64,000 nt of DNA. Origin: Blepharisma stoltei. Taxonomy: Eukaryota; Ciliophora; Heterotrichea; Heterotrichida; Blepharismidae. Positions 54,803-63,935 of the stretch are shown here, piece after piece (position 1 is the first letter of the stretch; every line of letters begins with the position of its first letter). The stretch covers positions 992,001-1,056,000 of the forward strand of contig CAJZBQ010000040.1 of assembly GCA_914767885.1 (NCBI GenBank). The letters run 5' to 3'. The translations under genes were made by a program, and so were the position numbers. Under the pieces are notes generated by a model, which was not told the origin of the DNA, did no database searches, and saw nothing but the letters and a program-made list of their open reading frames with translations.

Positions 54803-56194
54803 TTAATATGAAGAAATACTTCCTCTTTCCTTTTCAGAAAAATGAGCCGACAGCATCAGCATTTGGTCTTCATACATCGTGACTTTCTTTTCCAATTGCA
54901 CCAAAACTCTAGTAATTAATTCCAATTGATTTTCAATCTGCATTAGCGTTCTACCTACTTCTTTTGGTAGCCCTGGTATTAGCGGGAAATTATTCCCATT
55001 ATCCTGCTTATCTGAAGCCTCTGCCTTAACACTTTCATCTTTTATTTCTCCAGATTCACTTTTATGAGGCGAAAATGTGAATTCTTTTTCTCCTTTAGCT
55101 GCACTTTTTCTCATATTTTCAGTCTCCCAAAAGCTTTTTTTCGTCGCTTTTTTCGGTAGCTCGATTTCAGTTTTTTGATTAATTTCTATATTTGATTTCC
55201 ATATCATGACTAATTTGTCCATTCCTCCAGAGGCAAAATAGTCCCCGTCAGCTGAAAAATTAGCAATATTCGCTTCACCTTGATGGCCATATAAGGTGTA
55301 AAGAATGTGCCCTTGTCTGAGATCCCAGATTTTTAGGGTGGAATCATTGGAGCTTGATAGTAAATACATCCCAGAAGGATGGAATGATACAGAAGTCACA
55401 GAGTCCGCATGAGCATCATAGTGCTGGAGAAGTCTCTGAGACCGAATATCCCAGATTTTGATTTTTCTGTCAGAGCTGCCGCTCGCAATGCAAGTGCCAT
55501 CTGGGTGAAAACGGACCTTATTTATGCCGCCTGTATGGTCACTAAATGTAGACAGGCAGATTTTTTGAGATAAATCCCATAGTTTTACTGTGCGGTCGTC
55601 GCCTCCAGAAACTGCCATTCTTGAATCTGGGCTGAATCGAGCATCTTTTACCCAATTCAAATGCCCAGTCAAGGAAAATTGGAATTTTCTGTCTTCAACA
55701 GTCCACACTTTGAGAGATTTGTCGTCCGATGAGGTTAATAATAAAGATCCATCAGTTGAAAAGCAGACGCTTCTTACACTTGCAGTATGAGCTTTTAATA
55801 CTACAGACTTGTTTTTGACAGTATTCTCTGCTAATTAAATTTAATTTTTTTTAAAATCGATATTTTATGAGTCAAAGTTAATATAATAGAGAATATTTTG
55901 CCACAGACGCACTGTTTCGTCCTTTGAAGCAGATGCAATTATATCACCTGTTGGAGAGTAACAAGCATCAGTCACTGCTGCACGATGGCCTGTAAATTTG
56001 TATGGGCGCATTTCGGGTTTAAAATGCCATACCATGACATTTGAATCTTCAGAACCAGATAAAACTTGTTTTAAATTGTGTTGCAGGTCAACTGCAGTGA
56101 TCGGGGCACTGTGGCCTTGGAAATTTCTTTTAAGCTGAGGGTCTGAGCTGCTTGATTTCAGCCGATTTTGGTCATTCTAGATAAAATTTACCAT
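54803..56194 (-). CDS. POC1: POC1 centriolar WD40 protein
   Basis: 434 residues after one IES and one 15-nt intron. A seven-blade WD40 domain (HSAPITAVDLQHNLKQVLSG, HRAAVTDACYSPTGDIIASA, HTASVRSVCFSTDGSLLLTS, HTGGINKVRFHPDGTCIASG, HADSVTSVSFHPSGMYLLSS, HQGEANIANFSADGDYFASG) is followed by a linker and the C-terminal POC1 coiled coil (IENQLELITRVLVQLEKKVT). POC1 stabilises basal-body triplet microtubules and is strongly conserved in ciliates. The ATG at 56194 is immediately followed by the intron. TGA is not needed for the conserved Trp residues, which are TGG here. Confidence 0.94.
55824..55895. other. IES in POC1 WD40 domain, 72 bp
   Basis: TA at 55822-55823 and 55894-55895. Excision joins DETVRLWQN to TVKNKSVVLKAHTASV. 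Confidence 0.87.
56177..56191 (-). other. 15-nt intron directly after the start codon of POC1
   Basis: GTAAATTTTATCTAG on the minus strand directly follows ATG. Removal gives MNDQNRLKSSSSDPQLKRNF in frame with the first WD repeat. Confidence 0.85.
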
Positions 56195-56599
56195 TCGGAA
56201 GAAAATTATTTAGAAAGAAATGAAATGAAAAAGGTGGAAATTGAGAACATTAGAGTAATTCGTAAAGGAAATAATATAAAAGAATAGAAATATAAATAAG
56301 AAAAAGTAGTCTCAAAAGAATCTTCCTGGACTCGAAGCTTATTGGGCGGTCTAAAGCTTTGCAAAAAGCAATAATTACGAAATTAAAGCGAAATAAGAAA
56401 TAAGTAGAACATAAAATTGCAGCTGTCAAATGATGAGCTAGAATCGGTTAAATGAAGAAATTACTTCAGAGAATGAAATTAGCGAAAAAGAAGTATGAAA
56501 AAAGATATGATGTCATTTCTGATTGAATAATGCGGGGAGCTTGCTAATTAGGGCAAGATGAGACAACCCCAGCCAATAAGTTATGCTACATAGAAGTTT

Positions 56600-57065
56600 T
56601 AAGTTTCAATTTAATTGAAGCATTTATTTAAGCGTTTAACTTTTATCTGGCGTATCAGGAAGCACAATATTCTTTCCAGAAATTACTTAAACCAGAATTT
56701 TTTCATAAAAATCTTCTTTTCTATTCATTCTTTCTTCAAGCCTCATCAAAAGATCCATTGTTTTGCCCTCGCTTTGAGAAATTTGTGCTTAAAGCTGGTC
56801 AAACCTTTTATCGACAGACTTAAACCTTTCCTTCGACATACTTCATCAATTTTTGAATTCATATCTTTGAGAGTACGTTTTCTTATATGAGAATCAAAGT
56901 TCCAAATACGATACCCACTATAAGCAGTCTCACACTTGGAGGCAGATGCTTATTTAGGTTTACAGCCTTGTTGTATAAGATATTCGCTTTATTTGTCAAG
57001 AGATCTAAATTAACCAAAAAATCACTTGACAACTTCCTCTTTAAGTTCGACAAAACACTTAGCAT
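56600..57065 (-). pseudogene. decayed coding fragment between POC1 copies
   Basis: Two minus-strand pieces look coding: MLSVLSNLKRKLSSDFLVNL ... SVRLLIVGIVFGTLILI with a membrane segment, and MSKERFKSVDKRFDQL ... GKTMDLLMRLEERMNRKEDF with an in-frame TAA between its halves. No continuous gene can be built. The first piece recurs in more decayed form near 57590-57720. Confidence 0.4.
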
Positions 57066-57078
57066 TTTTATAATTATA

Positions 57079-57725
57079 GAGGATATTTTGCCAAAGACTC
57101 CATGCAGTTATATCACTTGTTGGAGAGTAGCAAGCATCAGTCACTGCTGCACGATGGCCTGTAAATTTTTATGGGCGCATTTCAGGTTTAAAATGCCATA
57201 CCATGATATTTGAATCTAAGAACCAGATAAAACTTGTTTTAAATTTTGTTGCAGGTCAACTGCAGTGATCGGGGCACTGTGGCCTTGGAAATTTCTTTTT
57301 AGCTGAGGGTCTGAGCTGCTTGATTTCAGCCGATTTTGGTCATTCTAGATAAAATTTACCATTCGGAAGAAAGTTATTTAGAAAGAAATTAAATGAAAAA
57401 GGTGAAAATTGAGAACTCAAGAGTAATTTATAAGTAAAATAATATAAAACACCCAAATAAAAATAAGAAAAACAACAGTCTCAAATAATCTTCTGGATTT
57501 GATGCTTGATGGCAGTCTAGGGCTTTGCAAAATTAAAGCGAAAGAAGAGTTAAGTAGAACAGAAAATTGCTAAATATTACACACTTATAAAAAATCTCAC
57601 ATTTGGATGCTGATGCTTACATATGTCTACAGCTTTCAAATATATGGCATTGGCTTTCACTAGCCACAGATATAAATTAGCCCAAAATTTTCTCATCTTT
57701 GGCAAAAAACTTGGCATTTATTATC
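57079..57725 (-). pseudogene. decayed tandem duplicate of POC1 5' region and flank
   Basis: 57079-57420 closely matches 55890-56300: the first two WD repeats, the 15-nt intron after ATG and upstream DNA are recognisable, with small deletions (about 20 bp in the second WD repeat) and frame changes. Homology continues through 57575 and to the fragment at 56925. The copy lacks the rest of POC1, so it cannot make the protein. Confidence 0.8.
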
Positions 57726-58198
57726 AAAATTTATTACTAAGATATGCACTAAATGGGGCTATGCGCTTGCTATTGATTACAAAATAATTCCGTTTAACAT
57801 TCCTAGAATCATAGATTAGATAAGCGTGCAAAAATAATTTTATCTAATTGAGATGATAATCCAGCTGCACATGCTACTACTATATAATCTACAAGATAAT
57901 TGCTTAAGCTTGCCATATAAATATTCAAAGATATCTATATCAGACATAAGATAAGATTTATTTATTTCAAATAATGCACTTAAGCAATGAATAAACCAGT
58001 AAGCAAGAATACTCAGAATTAATTTAAATAATTAAAATTGGCTTAATTGCCTTAGTTACTCTCTTCTTTATAGATAAATGATACTACCTTCTAGCTATTT
58101 CTCCAGTCTATCAAAGACTTGAGATAAATCTCAAAAAATACCTTCTAATACTGGCTTTCTATGAATTAATTATAATTTAATGATTTTATCATTTATAT
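57726..58198. other. intergenic, nothing recognised
   Basis: AT-rich with stops in all frames and no repeat structure noticed. Confidence 0.45.
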
Positions 58199-58670
58199 TT
58201 ACCCCTGAGAAGTTACTTGATTTTCAGCTTCTTCATTAAATTTTTGGAATCGCCACACTATTTCATCTTCAGGTTTTACCTTAAATTCATCATTGCAAAT
58301 TTTGTTTCAGTCAAGTTTGTTTCCTTTGACGTAAGGCACCCACATATTTCCGCTCATTGGATCTTTGAGATTTTCAACTTCAATTCCCAGGAGTCTTTGA
58401 ACAACGTAATCAAATTTATCATTTTCTTTATCATAGATTGACATAAAATTCGCATCAATGCTATCGCCAGTATCCTTGTCAAACGAAATTATGTTCATAA
58501 GTGTTGGCAGTGGTATCTCATCAAATTCAGAAGTTACAGAAAAATCTAATGGCTCGTCATTCAAAGTTCTGTAAACTTTTATCGAATATTTCTTTTTGAC
58601 CTAGATAAAAAGTCACGATGACAGCTTGAAACCCTGGAGTTGTCCTTGTACTGCTTGCGCCACAGCCCAT
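58199..58670 (-). CDS. small, probably N-myristoylated protein with 16-nt intron
   Basis: 151 residues. MGCGASSTRTTPGFQAVIV has Gly2 and Cys3, a typical dual myristoylation/palmitoylation signal. A 16-nt intron joins it to KKKYSIKVYRTLNDEPLDFS. The body (FDEIPLPTLMNIISFDKDTG, KFDYVVQRLLGIEVENLKDP, GNMWVPYVKGNKLDW) looks like a small folded domain, ending EEAENQVTSQG and TAA at 58199-58201. Membrane attachment is an inference from the N-terminus. Family not recognised. Confidence 0.78.
58601..58616 (-). other. 16-nt intron
   Basis: GTGACTTTTTATCTAG on the minus strand. Removal joins PGFQAVIV to KKKYSIKVYRT; the exons total 152 codons. Confidence 0.88.
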
Positions 58671-58856
58671 ATTTAATTTGTCTAACCGAACTTATATTGC
58701 TGACGAATTTATAATAAATTTTGTATTTCTACAGACTATCTGCAAGTAACTCAGAATATTAAACCTTCTTAATTAATTTTTATTGAGTAAAGCTATTTTT
58801 ATACATATAAATCAGGATAAATTGCAAATGAAAAATGAAATTATGATTAATTTGAC

Positions 58857-61800
58857 ATGCATGACCCAAGCTTCCCAAATTTAAATAAAAAAAGAGCTGC
58901 AGCCAGGTCAATTACTGCTACCAATAGAAGGAATTCAAAGAAATCGAACAGCATATTCCTCAATTTAAACGAAATTTCAGCAGAAATTGTAAACACTGAC
59001 CCATCTATAGAGATGAGTCCAGTTGCGTTTTCAAGTTCTCCATATAAAAAATATTCTGAATTATTTTGTAATTCAGAGCTTACCAGACTTGATAAGGATC
59101 TTGATAAGTTCGAAATTGATTTACTCCAGTGATCATATTGAGGAAAAATTATTCTTTTGGGCCAATAAGTAAAATATATTATTTTCGAAAAAATGAGGGG
59201 AGTTAGAAAGTTTTAAAGCAGCTGATATTAGGGATTTTAAGCTGATCAGTCAAGTTTTTGAGAAATATCAGGAGTATATGGAAAATCTTGCAATTTGTGC
59301 TAAACAAAAAGATAATACGCTTGGAAATTGTATTATAAGAGGAGTTATTGGTTATAAAAAAGCATATCATAATATCAAAAAACATTTATGCCTTACTCCC
59401 CCCCCCCCCTCCGTGAGCGAACAAAAAAATTTTGTTCGCTCACGGAGGGGGGGTTAATTTTTTTTTTTTAAAAAAAATTTATATATAAATTTTATAAAAA
59501 ATATTTTTTTTTCGAAATTAAAAAAATCCTAATTTGCAAAAATTGGGAAGCAAATATTAATTTAATTTTGCAAAATTTATGTTTAAAACGCAATTTGTTT
59601 AAAATTAAACAGAATTAGCTCTAGATTTCATTATACTAATTATCACTTATATATCAAAAATTTTTTTCCATTAAAATTTTTTCTATTAAAAAAATTTTTG
59701 TTCACTCACGGAGGGTGGGTTTTTGGTCAAAAAATGGCGATTTTTCTAATGGTTTTGTTCGCTCACGGAGGGGGGGGGGGGAGTTAGCACATTGTATGTC
59801 TTTAATCTTCACATTATTTTTCTCAAGGTTTTTTAACAAATAAAAAAATATAAAAAATATCGAGTCTTTTAAAAAATCAGAGAAGCATAACTCCAAAGAA
59901 GACTGAACCCAAACAGGAGCTTTACCGCTGAAAATAATCGAAAAAACAAATGGAGGAGAAACCCCTGACCTCAATTTTCTCAAAGAACTAGGCGAAAAAC
60001 TGCAAAACCTCAAATTCACCACAATCACAAGCCAGCTGTGAGACCTCTATGACTCATTATGCCAAATGCATACTGATGTCCCAAGCCCCATAGAAACCCC
60101 TGATTTTATGAAATTTGACGCCCAAGAAAAAGCTAAAGAGCTTGAAATCGGAGTTGCAAATTTAAAAAATGATTTAAAAATTAAATTTGAGAATGAAAGG
60201 ATTAAAAAAGAAATTGAAGTCGCAGAAAAAGAATGCCAAGCTGATTATATTGGATTAGAGCATAGAAAAGGATCGATTTTAGAAGGTATGCTGGAGAAAA
60301 AAGAATTAGAATTTCTCAAAATTAAGCGCAAGCACGATTTTCTCCTTGAAGACAAAAAAAAGCTTGAAGAACAAATAAAGCTTAAAGACTCCAAAATCCA
60401 AGAACTGACTGAAGCTCTCGGCCTTAATGAAATTGTTGTTCTAAAAGTAAAAATAACTGAAATTTCCAATGAATTGAGATCAGAAAAAATCATAAATGAA
60501 ATAGCCAAAGAAAAACTCGACAAAAATAAAATAGTCATAAGCAATTTAAAAAAAGAAAATGAGGGCTTAAAGATCAAACTTATAGGGAAGAGAAATAAAA
60601 TTCAGCGAATAAAAGAGGATTATTTCCAAAAAAGTGTGCTATGGAGGATCGCTGAAGAAAAAAATAAGCAAATTGAAGATGCATGGTATCAACTTAATGG
60701 GAAAAAATTCGTATATATTGGAATTGATAGCGATGAAATTATTAAAAAATATGGCCTTGAAAAAGCTAGGGAAAGCGATGAAGAAAGGATCGAAGGGTCA
60801 ATTGTGAATTTTAATGAGAAAAAAGGAAGTAGAAATGGATCTTATTCTCATCAAAAGGCAATGACGAATAGGAGCAGAGGAAGATCGACTTATTTGGATG
60901 AAAATTTAGAGGAAAATGATGATCCTAAAAGGATTAGAATGAGGCAGGCATCTAAAAATGAAAAATTGTCAAAAAATTATGAAAAAGATGATATGAATAG
61001 AAGTTTGGACGAAAAAAATAGTTTGCTTCATGGCCATAGGACAGGAGATTGTGGGGAAATATCAAAAAAATTTTCAACTGAATTAGAGAGATTGAATGAG
61101 CTTTTAGAAAAAGCGGAAAAAGCATTAGTAATTACACTAGATAAGGAGCAGATGATTTTATTTCAAAAATATAAAGATCTGCTGGGGTTAAAAGACAGTC
61201 ATTACGATAGCTTCAGCGAAAACCTGAAAGCCATACTAATTCATGAATCACAGAATTTTGATAGCTTGCCTCATGTTGGCAAAAGTAAAAATCCTTCTAC
61301 TTTAAAATAATTAATATGGTGGCGGCGACGAAATATGCCTTTGACGATACACCACTTTGATGCTAAATGGTTTTATAGCTTAATCCAAGGCCAAGACTTT
61401 ATCCCTAATCCTTAGCTTGCCAAGAGTGGCCGTATAGAGCGGCAGCCTTGGGAGTCAGTTGGTACCAATTCCGTTCCAGGCATTAGCTATAAGGGAGGTT
61501 TTGGACTACAGATTCTTTTTTCCTGGGTGTCTACTTAGCAAACAGGGTCTAGTTGTTGCAAGCGCGCGGAGGCTTCAAATCTGGAAGATCTTAAGCCCGT
61601 TATCTTTAATCTTAATCTTCTACGTTAAAAAGCAAATTAAAGAAAACTTTTTTGACTTCTGAAAACCTAAATAAAACTTTGCCACATCCTCCCAAAATTA
61701 ACTTACTCTCCCCCTCCGTGAGTGAACAAAACCATTAGAAAAATCGCTATTTTTTGCCCAAAAACCCATCCTCCGTGAGTGAACAAAAAATTTTTTTAAT

Positions 61801-62304
61801 AGAAAAATTTTTTATGGAAAAAAATTTTGATATATAAATGATAATTAGTATAATGAAATCTAGAGCTAAATTCTATTTAATTTTGAACGAATTGCTTTTT
61901 AAAATATAAATTTTATAAATTAAATTAATATTTGCTTTCAAATTTTGAAAAAAAAAATTTTTTATAAAATTTATATATAAATTTTTTAAAAAAAAAAAAT
62001 TAAGTCCGTGAGTGAACAAAACTTTTTTGTTCACTCACGGAGGGGGGGGAGGGAGTTAGAAGAAATTCTTGAAGAAGAGAAAGAAGGGAAAATTCCTTCT
62101 TGCTTAGTATCAATTTTTAATAATAATGCAGAATACCAAGCTCTTTCCCCCACCTCTAGAAAGTTAATAAACCAGTGCATGAAAGACCACGACTATAAAA
62201 AATGTGGCCCAGACTGTGAGCACTTAAAAAGAGCTATGGCAATAAAAATAAAAATTATTGGAAAATTGTATCCTTTAAAAAGGATGACCATTGATTTTGA
62301 TTAG
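58857..62304 (+). CDS. long coiled-coil protein with at least four IESs
   Basis: About 741-747 residues once eliminated segments are removed. It opens MHDPSFPNLNKKRAAARSIT. A helical part follows (SQVFEKYQEYMENLAICAKQ), then a long coiled coil (KECQADYIGLEHRKGSILEG, KKELEFLKIKRKHDFLLEDK, LWRIAEEKNKQIEDAW) and low-complexity sequence. A compact C-terminal segment has LINQCMKDHDYKKCGPDCEH and LKRAMAIKIKIIGKLYPLKR. It is cut by 59124-59205, 59396-59859 (MITE plus short tail), a SINE-like element at 61308 and a MITE at 61706. The sums are multiples of three. The Cys-containing C-terminus looks conserved but I do not recognise it. Confidence 0.8.
59124..59205. other. IES, 82 bp, with MITE-like ends
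   Basis: TTA at 59121-59123 and 59203-59205. It begins CTCCAGTGATC and ends ATGAGGGGAG, recalling the MITE termini. Excision joins DKFEIDL to ESFKAADIRDF. Confidence 0.85.
59396..59786. mobile_element. MITE-type IES, full-length copy E (391 bp), reverse orientation
   Basis: TTA at 59393-59395 and 59784-59786. The hairpin end (C-run, CTCCGTGAGCGAACAAAA, reverse copy) comes first, so the element lies opposite to copies A-D. The body is nearly the reverse complement of copy A. Confidence 0.92.
59805..59859. other. short AT segment after MITE E, possible separate IES (55 bp)
   Basis: The frame after the MITE hits stops before resuming at IESFKKSEKHNSKEDW. TA at 59803-59804 and 59858-59859 restores it. 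Alternatively one excision from 59396 to 59859 removes MITE and segment together; both keep the frame. Confidence 0.6.
61308..61630 (+). repeat. SINE-like insertion, 323 bp
   Basis: CTTCTACTTTAAAA (61294-61307) and CTTCTACGTTAAAA (61617-61630) agree at 13 of 14 positions. The element begins TAATTAATATGGTGGCGGCG and is homologous to 11459-11943 (reverse). It brings a TAA directly after NPSTLK. Removing it extends the frame as NPSTLKSKLKKTFLTSENLN into the next exon, which argues it is eliminated. Confidence 0.82.
61706..62058. mobile_element. MITE-type IES, copy F (353 bp)
   Basis: TTA at 61703-61705 and 62056-62058. It has a variant left end (CTCTCCCCCTCCGTGAG) and a shortened body. Excision joins LPHPPKINL to EEILEEEKEGKIPS. 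Confidence 0.92.
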
Positions 62305-62434
62305 GTCTATGCTATAAAATTATTATAATTCTTTATATATTTATAAGTCCCCGATACATGATAATATTTATAAATAATATATTGAATCACCCTATATTAA
62401 TTTCTTTAATTTATTGTTGCGAAAATTCGCAAAC

Positions 62435-63013
62435 ATGATAACCATTTTAAAAAAGCAAGAAATGATGTCAATTTGTGGTATCAAGAGAGCTATCCATTCT
62501 TTTGACCAAAAATTCTGTAGCATAGTCAACAGGCATACACAAGCCTGGGGAGTATTTCAATACATCATGGCTCTCTTTGCTAGTGCCTTCAACAATAAGC
62601 AGGCATTACTTCTATGGGGTTGTGTACTTTGGTATTTGCCTTTAAACCCAGCATCAATTTTTGCTTGCGTGGGATTACCTGCTCTGACCCTCATTCTTAC
62701 CTTGATTTCCAAAAAAGTTATTTCAAGGCCTAGGCCAGAAGCCTGCTCGAAGAGAACAGAAATCCTAAAATACAATCTGAGAGGAATAGAAAAAAACCAT
62801 TCAATGCCATCTGGAGACTCTGCACAAGCTGCTTTATTCTGGAGCTTCTTACACCTTAACTTTGAATTTCCATTGTGGGTTTGCTTTATTATGACGGTCT
62901 CAACTATGTTTTCGAGAATTTACTATATGTGCCATTTCCCTTCAGATACAATAATTGGGGCAATTCTTGGGACTTCGCTGGCTATAATATATACTAATCA
63001 TATAATGATTTAA
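62435..63013 (+). CDS. PAP2-family phosphatase, copy 2
   Basis: 192 residues, single exon, paralogous to the gene at 33422. It shares RYNLRG/KYNLRG, HSMPSGDSAQAALFWSFL and TMFSRIYYMCHFPSDTI. All three catalytic motifs are intact (KKVISRPRP, PSGD, SRIYYMCHFPSD). The start ATG at 62435 matches the paralogue's start (MITILKKQ versus MTIFKKQG). N-terminal and membrane segments differ more than the active site, so the copies are probably both functional lipid phosphate phosphatases. Confidence 0.9.
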   Translation: MITILKKQEMMSICGIKRAIHSFDQKFCSIVNRHTQAWGVFQYIMALFASAFNNKQALLLWGCVLWYLPLNPASIFACVGLPALTLILTLISKKVISRPRPEACSKRTEILKYNLRGIEKNHSMPSGDSAQAALFWSFLHLNFEFPLWVCFIMTVSTMFSRIYYMCHFPSDTIIGAILGTSLAIIYTNHIMI

Positions 63014-63114
63014 TCGCCTCATAGCTTTTAGAAAACTTAGGCCTTGTCTTAATTTTAAGCAAAATCAATAAATATAATTGCTATATACAATGATAATATT
63101 TAAAAATTTTTCAC

Positions 63115-63177
63115 TCCTTCCTCTCTCAGTGAGTAAAGAAAAAAATTTTGTTTGCTCATGGAAGGAGGGGGAGTAAG
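63115..63177. mobile_element. solo MITE-end hairpin, about 60 bp, intergenic
   Basis: CTCCTTCCTCTCTCAGTGAG ... TTTGCTCATGGAAGGAGGGGGAG is a diverged version of the right-end hairpin of the MITE family without the body. The right flank is TAA; the left is TCA, possibly a mutated TTA. Confidence 0.75.
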
Positions 63178-63293
63178 AAAATACCATTATTTGATAATTA
63201 TTAGCCAATTAATACAATACTTGCATTTAAGATTGCTGGAAGAATCAATTATTTCTCAAACTTCCAATTGAATCAATTTGTATTAAATTAATT

Positions 63294-63935
63294 TTACTTG
63301 ACTCTTGTGCACACCATTTCACTTAAACTTTCTAAACTCTCTTTTACTTCTGAATTGGGCAGAAGTTCTTTCAAAGGGCCCCAAGCTTCATCTTTCAGTC
63401 TAATCGCCATATTTTTGGCATAATCAATTGCATCGGTGCTGTTTATTATATCAAGCGCCTCATTAACTAATCCTATATCATTTGTATGCATAGCTAAAAT
63501 CTCATTAAGCCTTTCAGCTTTATTCTTAGACTGCGAAATAGCTCTTATTATTATCAGCGTTTTTTTGCCTTCTGTAATATCTTCACCCAAAAAATTTCTC
63601 CCTTCTTTATATACTGGGCTTACAAGATTTAGTATATCATCCATAATTTGAAAAGAAACGCCTATTTTTTCAGCATAATGTATAAGTGCGCTAGAAACTG
63701 CATCATCGTGGCCGAAATAGCTTAATGCAAATTTCACTGACATTCGGACGAGGACTGAGGTTTTATTGAAAACCATACGATAATATTGTTCTTCTGAAGG
63801 AATATAAAATTTATTATTATTTCATGATATATCAGTGCATTGTCCTAGATGCAGCTGAAGCATTTCTTCACTATAAGTTTTCAGGATTTTTTCTTTACGT
63901 GTAATATCAATTGCCAGATCATGAATTATCCTTAA
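63294..63935 (-). CDS. polyprenyl diphosphate synthase, C-terminal part
   Basis: The 3' end of a trans-isoprenyl diphosphate synthase, cut upstream by a MITE that runs off the window. It has EEMLQLHLGQCTDISWN with the TGA Trp, MVFNKTSVLVRMSVKFALSY and the second Asp-rich motif FQIMDDILNL (usually FQxxDDxLD), then GEDITEGKKTLIIIRAI. These enzymes condense isopentenyl diphosphate into C20 or longer chains, for example for ubiquinone side chains or prenylation. The first Asp-rich motif lies outside. Stop is at 63294. Confidence 0.88.

Noticed and set aside
2411-63177. Recurring C-rich repeats as a CRISPR array
   Set aside because: Copies are kilobases apart, paired as inverted ends of elements with shared bodies, in a eukaryotic genome.
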